The notes under the pieces are model-generated. The model ran no database searches. It was not told the DNA's origin and saw nothing but the letters and a program-made list of their open reading frames with translations. Position numbers and translations under genes: made by a program. Of a stretch of DNA of 64,000 nt, positions 9,690 through 20,404 are shown piece by piece. The DNA is from Posidonia oceanica (lineage: Eukaryota > Streptophyta > Magnoliopsida > Alismatales > Posidoniaceae): positions 74,010,501 through 74,074,500 of the forward strand of contig JAZBRS010000014.1 of NCBI GenBank assembly GCA_037176725.1, written 5' to 3'. Numbering within the stretch: position 1 is the first letter of the stretch; each line of letters begins with the position of its first letter.

Positions 9690-9995
9690 GGTACCAGCCC
9701 GCAGATGATGATCCAGCTGGGGATGACCAGCTGGGGATGATGACAGGTTGACGGACCTATCGCCGAGCAGTTTGGGGTGCCAGCCCGCTGGGGACTCAGC
9801 TGGGGATGATCAGCTGAGGAGGGTGACAGGTTGACAGACCTTTCGCCGAGCAATTTGGGGTGCCAGCCCGCTGGGGACTCAGCTGGGGATGATCAGCTGA
9901 GGAGGATGACAGGTTGACGGACCTTTCGCCGAGCAGTTTGGGGTGCCAGCCCGCTGGGGATGATGATCCAACTGGGGGCAACCAGCTAGGGACGC
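9690..9995 (-). repeat. Stem-loop repeats downstream of the extra ORF (A)
   Basis: Three to four units marked by GCCGAGCARTTTGGGGTGCC recur at about 9772, 9845 and 9928 with GCTGGGGACTCAGC-type hairpins between them. They are the same repeats as 1-300 in F, inverted. Confidence 0.7.
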
Positions 9996-10270
9996 CGGGT
10001 GGCGTAGCTTGATGACGCGGGTCTGTAGGTGTTCTGGACTCTGGATTGGGTGCTGAGGACTTCTCCTGCGTTGTGATGGCTGCGAGTCTGGCCAGAGGGC
10101 CCGAGATGATGATGATAATGAATATGCAATGCATTGAACAGTCTTGAAGTGCAAGCAGATAGCAGAAACAGTTTTTTCATTGATAAAGCTTGATGAGTAC
10201 AATGCCTGTGGCAGGCCAAAAGATGTACAGCATGACTTGAAAGAAGACCACATGATGATTGCACAAGGGC

Positions 10271-11473
10271 CTAGTCAGTTCGAGCCTTCTTTGACTGCCT
10301 GCAGTCGGGAAATAGGGGGCCGCCTGGCGGGATCTCAGTGATAGGCCAGAGCTCTCGGACTTCAGCTTCATATTCTGGGGTGCATCCCATACCTCTCACA
10401 GCTGCAATGTCTGTTGATTGGACCCCATGCTGCATCAGACTAGTAAGCTTCTTGGTTGGGGCAGTTGTGCTGAGAGGGTACATTTGAAGGAGCTCAGGCA
10501 CTGTACTGTTGATGAAGGCGCCCTGCTGGAAGCCGAACTGGTGCATAACCCTGATTGGATGGTACTCTACGCCTGCTGTGAAGCCTGGTAGAATGATCAG
10601 CCGCGTGTCGCGCGCGCTGAAGAAGACAGTAAATGGCTCGGCTGCAGAGGGGACGATACGCCAGATTACAGCGTCGTCAGTCAGTGCTGATAGCTTCTCG
10701 TATTCTTCTTTGATGCTCTTGTCTGTCTTGGCACGGGCGCTGCTGCAGTAAGCTTCAAAGGCATGCACTTGAGGGCGCAAGAGGTTCATTTCTAAGTGCG
10801 CGGTTAGCCAGACTTGTATGAGTGCTCCGCAACCGTGGAAGTGGCGGCAGCGATGAGAGATGCGGTCCAGCCCGCGATAGGTCTCTGCCAGGACAACTGG
10901 TGCCAGGTCTATGTGCTGGGTCACCACAGCTAATGCAACCTCTGCAACCTCAATGGCCACTGTTAGTCGGCCATGAGTAAAGATCAGCTCGCCCAGGAAG
11001 CGGATAACAAATCCTCGGAGCCACAGCTCATCTCCGAGTTCTGCGCGCTTGTTCATGATATCATCGAAGTGCGCAAGGCGAAGCATAGGTTCAGGCCCAC
11101 TGGTGCAGATTAGTTTCTGTTGGCAGGTTCGAGTGGGGAGCCCAGTCAGCTGGCTCAGGACCTCGAGATATCCATCTCGCCTCATGAAAACAGGCGGCCC
11201 CAGGATCTTGGGAAAGCCGCAGATCCGACGCACCTCTTCCAGTGTAGGTGTCAGCTCAGTTTTGCCAAAGCGAAAGACATGGTGCGCCGGTTTCCAGAAT
11301 CTTGCGGCGGCACACAGAAGGTGACGGCTGACTTCCACATCAGCAGCCTTCAGCAGTTTAGTTGGGACCCCCCAGAGGCGCAGCTTCTCACAGTCTTCTT
11401 GAGTGAGCCTGCCGATCCAATCTCGCAGGGTTTCCGAGCAGTGTGCGGGAGTCAGCAGAGTTGGGAAGCCCAT
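10271..11473 (-). CDS. DUF7745-like / plant-mobile-domain-like protein (400 aa)
   Basis: An uninterrupted 400-codon ORF with an ATG at 11471-11473. I do not know its function. It resembles the plant DUF7745 group, a plant-mobile-domain relative common in plant transposons. Supporting features are FRFGKTELTPTLEEVRRICGF (about residues 67-87, here broken into its parts: a Phe-rich start, then ELTPTLEEV), DGYLEVLSQLTGL, and a helix-rich core near residues 150-205 ending IDLAPVVLAETYRGLDR. The C-terminus is basic (KKARTD). Position downstream of integrase and on the same strand is shared with B and E. A subgenomic or spliced transcript would be needed to express it. It is intact while gag-pro of the same element has four stops. 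Confidence 0.75.
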   Translation of the reverse strand: MGFPTLLTPAHCSETLRDWIGRLTQEDCEKLRLWGVPTKLLKAADVEVSRHLLCAAARFWKPAHHVFRFGKTELTPTLEEVRRICGFPKILGPPVFMRRDGYLEVLSQLTGLPTRTCQQKLICTSGPEPMLRLAHFDDIMNKRAELGDELWLRGFVIRFLGELIFTHGRLTVAIEVAEVALAVVTQHIDLAPVVLAETYRGLDRISHRCRHFHGCGALIQVWLTAHLEMNLLRPQVHAFEAYCSSARAKTDKSIKEEYEKLSALTDDAVIWRIVPSAAEPFTVFFSARDTRLIILPGFTAGVEYHPIRVMHQFGFQQGAFINSTVPELLQMYPLSTTAPTKKLTSLMQHGVQSTDIAAVRGMGCTPEYEAEVRELWPITEIPPGGPLFPDCRQSKKARTD

Positions 11474-12943
11474 TGCACTGGTTGCAGAAGACAGGCTGAT
11501 AGTTGCGAAGCTTGAAGGTACCTGCTATCAATAAACAGTCAGATCTCGCAGGTATGTAATCATTGATAACAAGCAGAAGCTGAGACTGAAAATGTAGTTC
11601 CATATGCGATCTAGCAAAGTGATAACAGAACATAGCAATTAAGCACTGATAAGCAAGGGGATTCTGCAGCAGTCTTGTGGGCACGGGGGCGAGGGCTGGC
11701 AGGAGATCTGGTCCAGCGCAGCTCGAGTGTCGTCGATGCGCTTTGCTGGGGAGGAGTACTGTCTCAGGGCCGAAGCGCGTTGCAGAGCGGGAGAAATTGG
11801 TAGGAAAGGAATGATAGAAGAAGATGCATGTATGCATGATGCAGGTGATATGCTTATGAAGATGAGTAGTATGCTTGGATGGATGAGTATGCTTGGATGA
11901 ATGAGTATGCTTGGATGCCCTCAGCATACGGAGTGCTTTGGTGCCTGCTGCAAAGGAAGGGAGTGGTCCTTGACTCACTGGGCCCTACCTAGACTCTTGG
12001 CTTGCTGGTGGCGCTCCGGAACGGGTGTTGGCATTGTACAGGTGGTGGTGTGGTGAGGACAGGCTATTGGCCAAACTCTCAGGACCTACACCTATTCTTT
12101 CAGCTCTCTTTTTTTTTTGATTGATTTCTCCCTCATAGGTATGCAGTCTTACTCTGCCCCTAGCCAGGAGAGGGTGAGTGTTCGCTCTTGAAGGGATGTG
12201 GTAGATTCTTTTAAGCTCGACATGCTGGGGATCTCTAGTAAAGCATGGGGGATAATGGTGCCTGTGTTTTTCGGGCTGTATTTTGCCTTTTTCTTCTTTT
12301 TCTTTTTGTTTTTTGCTTTGCTTGCTTTTTTTCCCCTTCTTTTTTTTTTGGGTTTTTGTTCTATCTCTTTTTTTTTTTTTTTTGCTTGTTGTTTTGCTTT
12401 TCTCTCTTTTTTTTCAGGCTTTTGCTATCCCCATTTTGGTGGCAAAAGGAGGGTGTTTGAAATGTAATGGATCTAGGCTTTGGGTCTGCTGTGTGATGGG
12501 TAGAAGGAGCAGGGTTAGACTGCACACTCCTATCTCTAGGGCCGGCTTCTGTCTTCGTCTTCTGTTCCTTGGATGTGCCCAAACCTAGATGTCTACTCTC
12601 ACTTTTTCCAGACTCACATCCTAACATTCTTTTCTCCCTCCGAGGTGTATGTCCTTGCGAGATTAGGCGGTTCGCCTGTCCTGATTGGTGGTGGCTCCCT
12701 CACTAGCTAAGACATCTGAGTAGTGCCAGGTGAGGTAGGGTGACTCTTTCCAGAGCAGGCAAGCACTTCCGGTTTTCATCACTGGGCCAAAGATACAATG
12801 CTTGAGAGGGTGACGATGATGATTTTGGAGAGAGTTGATGCAAGAGTTGAAAGGATGACGATGATGATTTGAAATAGAGGTTGCAAGAGGTGAGAATGCA
12901 AGTGCAAGTGGGAGGAGGGCATCTGCAACGGGGCCGCTTTCGG
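11474..12943 (-). other. Gene-less spacer between integrase and extra ORF (A)
   Basis: About 1.47 kb with no credible ORF. The sense strand has a long A-rich purine stretch (plus-strand T runs at 12280-12420). Homologous spacers occur in B (45862-47344) and E (34623-35394), sharing landmarks such as the segment reading GAGAGTGGTCCTTGACTCAC on the plus strand (about 11958-11977). It may hold an intron or a promoter for the downstream ORF; nothing proves either. Confidence 0.55.
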
Positions 12944-13834
12944 CTACTGATAGTACTTCTTGAGATAGCAGAGGTTGACAGGCTCAGACTGCTCGACCCG
13001 GTCCATATCCTCAAGAGTTGCAGTGCCTCCCGAAAAGATCTGCTTGACCACAATGGGGCCACGCCAATTGGGTCGGAATTTCCCTCGACCATCAGGCAAA
13101 TGAATGGCGCGCAAGACAAGGTCCCCTGGCTGAAAGTTTCTGGGCTGGACCTTCTTCAAGAATGCTCTGGCCATCCGCTTCTGGTAGCAGTGAGCGTTGT
13201 GCATAGCTTGCAGTCTGCACTCATCAATTAAATTCAGTTGGACGCAGCGATCTTCGACCCATTCTGCCTCTTCCAACTCAGCTTCCCGCAGGATCCACAG
13301 AGAGGGGATCTCTACTTCAACAGGTAACACCGCTTCCATTCCGTACACCAGAGAGTATGGGGTGGCTCCTGTAGAGGTCCGGATTGATGTCCTGTACGCC
13401 CAGAGTGCGTACGGGAGCTTGTCGTGCCAATCCTTGTGGGTTTCTGCCATTTTCTTCAGGATTTTGACAATGTTCTTGTTTGCAGACTCCACTGCTCCGT
13501 TCATCTGTGGCCGATAGGGCGAGGATCGATGATGCTTGATCTTAAGACTCTGCAGGAATTCCTCGATCCTTTTGGCAATGAAGTTTGTGCCATTATCAGA
13601 GATGACTGAGTGTGGGACCCCATATCGGGCAACGATATTGTTCCTGATAAATTTTTCTATTGCCACAGCGGTGACTGTCTTATAAGAGGCTGCTTCCACC
13701 CACTTGGTAAAGTAATCGATCGCTACCAGAATGTAGCGATGACTATTTGAAGCAGTAGGGTGGATAGCGCTGATGACATCGATCCCCCAGGTGGAGAAAG
13801 GCCATGGCGAAGACATGTTGTGCAGCTGATGCGG
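12944..13834 (-). pseudogene. Integrase, catalytic core and C-terminal domain (A, truncated)
   Basis: The frame runs without a stop to the natural end (YLKKYYQ, stop at 12944-12946). Visible are the first catalytic Asp in STWGIDVI, VAIDYFTKWVEA, the second Asp in ISDNGTNF, and the catalytic Glu in MNGAVESANKN (D,D35E). The tail motifs PGDLVLRAIHL and NWRGPIVV are also present. The H2C2 zinc-binding N-terminus is missing, removed by the deletion that fuses this domain, out of frame, to the gag-pro linker near 13830. The best-preserved pol part of A, but without RT it could not act alone. Confidence 0.85.
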
Positions 13835-13840
13835 AGGGGC
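13830..13840 (-). other. Junction of internal deletion removing RT-RNase H-aRNH (A)
   Basis: The Ser/Ala/Glu-rich linker that follows protease runs directly into the peptide just before the integrase core (APPHQLHN, matching HAPPQELHS in B). In B the same two points are separated by about 2.8 kb carrying RT, both RNase H domains and the integrase zinc finger. The junction shifts the reading frame. Confidence 0.7.
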
Positions 13841-16800
13841 CTTGCTGATTCTGCTGAGTGCTCTACTGATTCTGCTGAGGGCCTTGCTGATTTTGCTGTT
13901 GATGCTGCTGATTGTTCTGCTGCTGAGGCTGCTGACAGCTCTGTTACTGATTCTGCTTTCTGCTCTGTTACTGCTGCTGCTTGCACTGCTGATGCTTCCT
14001 CCTCTGGGTCTTCCAGTGCGCTTGTGGAGGGTATGCCGGACTGGCGGCTGATCTGGGCACTGCCGCTCGCTGTGCTGCCCCAGTGAGGCATGGGTTGCAC
14101 AAACCACCTAGACCTACCTTCTGGTCGGAGAGTGATGAGCTCATCTGGTCTAGGGGAGTCTGGTGCTGCCGAGTCTTCTTCCAAGACCATGATAGAGGCA
14201 TGGTCTTCTTGCAGAGGAGGGTCCGTAACCACGGCTTTCCCTTTCCTTTCTGCAGCTTGATGCTCTGTCAGGTCTTCTGCTATCGACTTGAGCTGTTCTT
14301 GATAAAGTAGCTCTAAGTCGGACATCCAAGAATCGACCTGGGCTTCTATCGCCACTCCTTCTTCTTCGTCTGAGGGGGAGTCGATGTAGTAGGCGCCGGG
14401 GGCCTGCGGCACTGGCTCGGCTGCAAGACAGATTGCTGCCCTTGGAATCTGCATGATCTGGTTCACAGGCGCGTCCGATGACGGCAACTCTGACGTAGAA
14501 GGCCCAAATAGACAGGTCAGCGGTGCCACAGATGGATAAGCTGCCAGGGTCACAGTTGCGGGTGAAGAGTAAGCATAGACGCTCTTCTGAGGGCTCAAGG
14601 GCCCGGTGAGTGTAGTGCTCAGTTGGCCTTTTGTATCGGGCCGTAACTGAGAGAGTGCAGCCTCTGACGCCATGGGGTCTTGCCATGAGAGCTGCTGCTG
14701 GTTGTCAAGAGGATGCGAAGCGGACTGCGCCGGCTGCATTCCTGGAGATGTGGCTGCTGAAGCGGGCTGAGCCGCACTGCTGACTGAGTTGATTAACTGC
14801 CCCTCCAGAGAGAGGGACAGTGGCACTGATGTAGCTGTGACCGCTGGTTGCATGCTTGGTTCTGCCAGAAGGAGTGTCTCTGACTCCTGCACTGCTGCTG
14901 TCTGTACTTGGGAAGCTGATGTGGCTGTAACAGAGTGAGAGCTTGCTAGTTCTGCCACAGGGCCTGCTGAGCTGCCTGCTGTATCTGCCAGAGGGAGAGC
15001 TGAATAAACTGACTGTGTGGCCTCTGCTCTGATTACTGTTTCTGCTGTGCCGGTTGGGACTGCCTCTGTTGTGCCAGACTGCTCCTCATCTAAGTAGTAG
15101 TCCTCAACACACACCCAATCCTCTGTCGGTGCCGTGTCTTGATCGTCGGTCGATCCCAGAACTCCTGCACTGGTGAAGTTAGTGAGGTCTCTGGGAATGG
15201 TTGGTTCTGGATTGTTGAGCTGAAAGCAGTGATCTTTGTTGAGCTTGGGTTCGTAACCGAGGCCTTCAGATTTCCTACGCTCCACCGCTACGATCGGCTC
15301 TGCGATCCCTTGGCCGTGACGCCCGAGCAGCGTACCCTTTATGTAACCCCACCTGTGACATACATTCTCGACCATTCGAAAGGGGTTGCTGTGAACGGTC
15401 AAGGAGTTGACACGTTCAAGATCAGGAATGAAGTTAACCGGCTCACACCGATTAACGCGATATACGGCTTCAGAAGTCTCGGGGTCAAACAGGATAGATT
15501 GCGAAGACACGGGGGAGACTGGTTCGATCCGCTCCTTCTCAAAGTTCTCCGCCATGACGACAATGACATCATCGCCGTGACGGTACTTTATCATTCGATG
15601 GAGGGTCGAAGGAAGGATCTGATGCTTGTGGAGCCAGGGGCGCCCAAGCAGAAGATTGAAGTTTGGCTGCAAGTCGACGACATAGAATTCTACGTCGAAG
15701 ACAACCGGGCCAATAGCAAGAGGAATAATCAAGATCCCTAGAGCGTCATGGTGAGTGTTGTCAAAAGCTGTCATTCCCTTCATAGCTGGCGTGATGTCCT
15801 CGGCTTTGAATCCGAGCTTGGTTGCAGTACGCAAGGGGCAGACGTTAAGGCCTGACCCATTATCAACCAGTGTTAGGGGAATGCGAAAGTTTTTGAACTG
15901 CACCGTGACGAATAGGGGCTGGTTGTGATTAATTCCCGCCGAAGGCAGCTCATCACTCGTAAAAGAGATGACCTGGGGCTCCGCAATCAACCCAACCATG
16001 CTCTCCAAGGCTGAATGCTCAATGGACTGGGACACACGGGCAGCCTGGAACACGTGAAGAAAAGCCTCGCGGTGTTCGGCAGAGGTGTGGATCAAGTCGC
16101 AGATAGAAATGTCGGCTTTGACCTTCTTAAGTTGGGAGGTTATGTCTGCCTTAGGTTGGCTCTTTTTGGCAACAGGGGGGGTTGTTTTGGCAAGCTCCAA
16201 GGGAGCAGCGGCAGGAAGCTGGGTTACTGCAGGTTGGGCAGGGATTTGGCTAGCTACAGGCTGGCTCGGAGTTGGATCTGCCATGGGTTGGCTAGAGGGT
16301 GGGGGCATAACAGGTCTAGGGGGAGTTGGCCTAATTGCCGGTGTTGGGGGCCTGTAAACCCTCCCCGATCGCGTTACTTCCGCGCACATCTCTGTGGCGT
16401 AGCTGTAAGGGACGTGATGGGTGTCCAAGGTTAAGTCAATAACCATTGGAGCACGTGCTGCGAGCACCGGAGGGGTTACAGGGAGACCTACAGGATACTG
16501 AGGTCTCTCTAAAGGGTATGGTTGTTGGGGTGAGAAGGCTGGGGTAGGTTGAGGTCTGCCTAGAAGGTGTAGCTGAGGTCGCCCTAAGAGTTGGATGGGG
16601 GAACTAGGCTGGGCCCTAGCTAGAAGGTGCACAGGGGATTGAGCCTGGGGAAGCACGGTGGGAGGCGCGAGAGGGTGCTCCGGCCTAGCACGCGGTCGGA
16701 TCATGTGAATTCCCGACTCGGAGCCGGCAACTGCCACGAGATAAAGATCTTGAGGGAAAGGCTCAGAGATGTCAGAGATGAGATCAGAAGGGTCGACCAC

Positions 16801-19071
16801 AGAGGTAGCAGGCCCAGAGGGAAAGACAGAATGGATGCTTGAGGTTCCCGCCCCTCCCGGATAAGAGTGCTCCGGTAGGGGTTGGTGGATGATGCCAGAA
16901 AGAGGGGGAACAGCTGAATGTGCAGATGCATGTGTGTGTGCTTGAGTGGATGCTTCGTGCGTGTCGATCACAATCGTTCCCGATTCGATCAAGTCCTGAA
17001 TAGCGTTCCGCAGGGAGAAGCAATTGTCCGTCGAATGCCCGGTGCTTCGATGGAAATTGCAAAAGAGGTCCGGCCTAAACCAATGCGGCAGAGGACTTGG
17101 TGGCGGACGAACCTCCGGGAACTTCAGGAGCGATGCAACCTTTGGCAAGATGACCGTGAGCGGTTCCACTAGTAGGGCGAATCTCCGCTTCTCAATGGGT
17201 GGCCTTCTTTGCCTCTGGTATGAGCCTTGCTGAACTGGTGTGGCAGGATAGACTGGTCCAGCGGTGGTAGTGATGTGTGGTGTGGGTGGATTCCTAGGTG
17301 CAGGAGCGTACACCATCTGAGCTGGGGCAGGCCGGGATGGCAAGCGAACAGGCACAGCAGGGGAGTCGATGAATGCAACAGCGGTTTTCGGCGAGTCCTT
17401 CCTCTTCGGGCGGTTGTTGTTGCTGCCGCTGTTGTTGTTGGAGGCGCTGCTGTTGGCACTGTTACTGCTGATCACAGCCTGCTTAGCGAACGCAGAGAGA
17501 GCCGGGAAGTTGCCACTCCACAAAGAACTCTCCACGCGCGCTCCAGCTCTGATGAGTGCCACAAAAGTAGTGACTGGTTGGATGCTAAGCAGAGCTCCGA
17601 GAGACGGCTGCGCCCCTTTGATAACGATCTCGATAGACTCCTCGTCAGAGGGTCTATCTCGAACCTGAGAGGCAAGGGCACGCCAGCGGCCGACGTACTC
17701 CCCGAACGGATCGCCAGAATTCTGCTTGATTGCGATCAAGTCCGCCCTCTTTGGGACCAGATCGAGGTTGAAGGAGTATTGTTCCAAGAACGCCTGACTG
17801 AGGTCGTTCCAAGTCTTGATGGCTGACATGTCAAGCGATGTAAACCACTTGAGTGCCGGCCCGGTCAAACTCTTCTGGAACAAGCGGATCAGCAACCTCT
17901 CGTCAGCCTGAAGCTGAGCGAGATCACCACATTACGCCTTCAAGTGTGCTACGGGGCAGCCCCTACCATTATACTTCTCGAAGTCTGGGATTTTGAACTT
18001 CGGAGGGAGTACCGCCTCTGGAAAGCAGCAGAGGTCCCGGAATTGGTAGGTCTAGTGCTCAGTACCCTGCACTAGTCGTAGTGCTTTCTCCAAGACGTCC
18101 ATCCGGTTATTGATAGGGTCTGGGAGTGCTGCTGTAGGAGAGGGATCAGCAGGGGTAGCGAGCACATACGCCGAATGGGTCGCACCTAAGTGCTCCTCCG
18201 GATCTACCATAGCGTCGCCTGGTGGAGCAACGGGATGGCCGGCGTATCCGTGCTGGGGGACTGTGTATGCAGGAGTGTATGCAGGATGCTGGACCTATTG
18301 CAGAGGAGAAGAGTAGATGCCATGCTGTGTGGTGATAGGGGTAGGATGACGGAGCGCCAGTTGCTATACAGGCGGGGTGCCAGACAACGAGCCAGTGTGG
18401 TACTGGGCTCCAGCCGGTCCAAAGGACTGACCACCAGAGGGGATTAGAGTATGCTGTGCTAAGTGTTGTGCAGCAGGAGACGGTAAACGGGCCCCCATCG
18501 TTGGAACCGTGAGCAGTTGAGACGATGGTCGAGGCAGAGGTGTGGAGGTCGATGCATGAAATGCAGGAACTGGCCTCAGAGGGACCTCAGGAACGACAGG
18601 AATAGAGGAAGGACAAACTGATAGAGCCATGCCCTGCAGTCTCTGGGCAAGCTCCATCAGGTGCTGGCACTGCGCCTCGGGCGTCTCGGCAGCGGGAACG
18701 CTGAAGTGCAGTGCCGGCGAAGGTTGAGAAGCGAATGGCATGGACACAGACTGTCCGGGAGGAAAGGGTTCTACAGTAATGGTCGCAGCAGCGGTCGGAG
18801 GGATGTCAAAGGCGACGTGTCCCTGGGACGGAGGGGGCAATGGCGTCTCCGGAGCGCGAGTAATGGCCATCAAGATAGACTCGGCGACCGGATCCGGAGG
18901 AAGAGATGCTTGCCACTGTCCCGGGACGTACTGAGAACCTAGAGACGTCAGGGGAGGAAACCCTGGCGTCGGAGGGGGAACAAGGGGGACAGAAGGTGCA
19001 ACCGGAGGGGCCGGAACGGAAACACCCTCCGTAATAGGAGTGAAGGAAGGCTCACTAACGTACTGGGCCAT
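13835..19071 (-). pseudogene. gag-protease polyprotein (A), broken by four stops
   Basis: One reading frame continues from ATG 19069-19071 (MAQYVSEPS) to the deletion junction with stops at 18364-18366, 18295-18297, 18052-18054 (all TAG) and 17932-17934 (TAA). Domains: a Pro-rich N-terminus; gag core with KSLTGPALKWFTSLD and FGEYVGRWRALA (codons near 17880-17680); zinc knuckle C-x2-H-x4-H-x4-C near 17060 (C279, H282, H287, C292 counted from 17895); Pro-rich linker; aspartic protease with LVDNGSGLNV near 15863 and LLGRPWLHKH; then a long Ser/Ala/Glu linker. B and C have CAG at the three TAG sites. Gag and protease being in one frame shows that no frameshift is needed between them. Confidence 0.85.
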
Positions 19072-20386
19072 TGCTGACCTAGAGCGCGTGAGAACAGGGC
19101 TGCGACGGGTATTCAAGCGATGATTCCTACGAGGAGCTATCTTCGCAAAGGCGGATAGCTCAGAAGGGGAATGGTCGCGAATGAAGTCGCAAAAGGGGTG
19201 TCAACGGGGGTCGGTACTCGAGCTCTGGCAAAGGGAAACTCGCTTACCGATCATGCTAACACAACAGAAGGAAATTAGGGGTTAGAAACTAAAAAGATGA
19301 ATGCAAATGAGTTAGTTAAATGGCATGAATGATATGCATGCTTTCTAGTATGCCCCCCTCACCTAACTAGTGTGTCCTAGTAAGGTAATCTACTTCGGGT
19401 ATCCCTGGGTGTACGGGTCACCGACTCAGGCCAGAAAAAGTAGGTCCCCTATCTAACTCCCGGCCCAAAGCTTAGGTAATGACAGGATGGTGCGTTGGTG
19501 GCCTCTACCCCGCCAAAGCGTGGGTGGTACCCTCTACTAACACCGACACGACCCCCGGGCGAGAGGGGGACAGATCGACTGACTCGCGCCACGCCCAAAG
19601 CGGTGGAGCAAGAGGCCGAGACTGTCCTTCGCAGACTAATAGGTGGACTCAGATGAGAAGAATGCATGCCCTATATGATGCTTATGCAAATGATTAAAGT
19701 CTTTTATCTTGCACATTTTATTAACCCAAGGGGGTGAAGGATTGTTCAGAGTCTCTAGTTGCTCCTAGAAGTTCTTTTTACTTGTGGTTTTTAGTTAACC
19801 ATGGGGAGAGCAGACAAGTCTCTACTATCCTAGGCATGGCATGCGCGAAAGGGAAGAAAATCAGTCAAGCATGGCAGGCAGACAATCATACAACACAACA
19901 AAAGGCAAGTGCATGGCATGTGCGAGTGTTTGTGAGCATAATGGTGAAGAAAAAAAACATTCATCAAGTCAAAAGGCATGTATGGAAGGCATGTGCGTGC
20001 GTAGTGACATAGCAAAGGTGTAAAAGAAGCATTCAACATTCAAAAAGCATGTATTGTTGCCGAACAAGTATGTAGACATGCAATGTGCGATAACTAAAGC
20101 AGTAATAAGCAAGTTAGGCAAAACGAGTAAAGGCAAGTAAGCGGTAAAGGAAGTAAGAGCATAAGCAAGACAATAAGTAAATAAACAAGCAGAGAAGCAA
20201 AGCCAAGCAAAAGGGAGCGCAAACCGAGGCAAAAGAGGTGCAAAACCTAAGCAAAGTAGCCACGAAGCGACTTGCTAGGAGTCTGCACAGAAAAGTGAGC
20301 AAAGCAGGCAAAGAAGGCACACAAGGCAGACAAGGCTGCAAAACAGGCGAGCAGAAAAGCCGGGAACGAAAGCCGGAGTCTGCCAT
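19072..20386 (-). other. Untranslated leader between PBS and gag (A)
   Basis: About 1.3 kb with no convincing ORF. The block 19375-19690 is clearly conserved in B (56575-56885) and C (61370-61680), including a stretch next to gag with GACTCAGATGAGAAGAATGC on the plus strand of A. The part next to the PBS is A/G-rich on the plus strand. It could hold packaging or splicing signals. Confidence 0.6.
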
Positions 20387-20403
20387 CCCCAGCGGAGTCG
20401 CCA
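20387..20403 (-). other. Primer binding site, tRNA-Arg type (A)
   Basis: On the minus strand TGGCGACTCCGCTGGGG begins one base after the LTR end. From memory, plant tRNA-Arg genes end in the complementary sequence followed by CCA, and tRNA-Arg priming is known for Ogre elements. Confidence 0.85.
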
Positions 20404-20404
20404 C

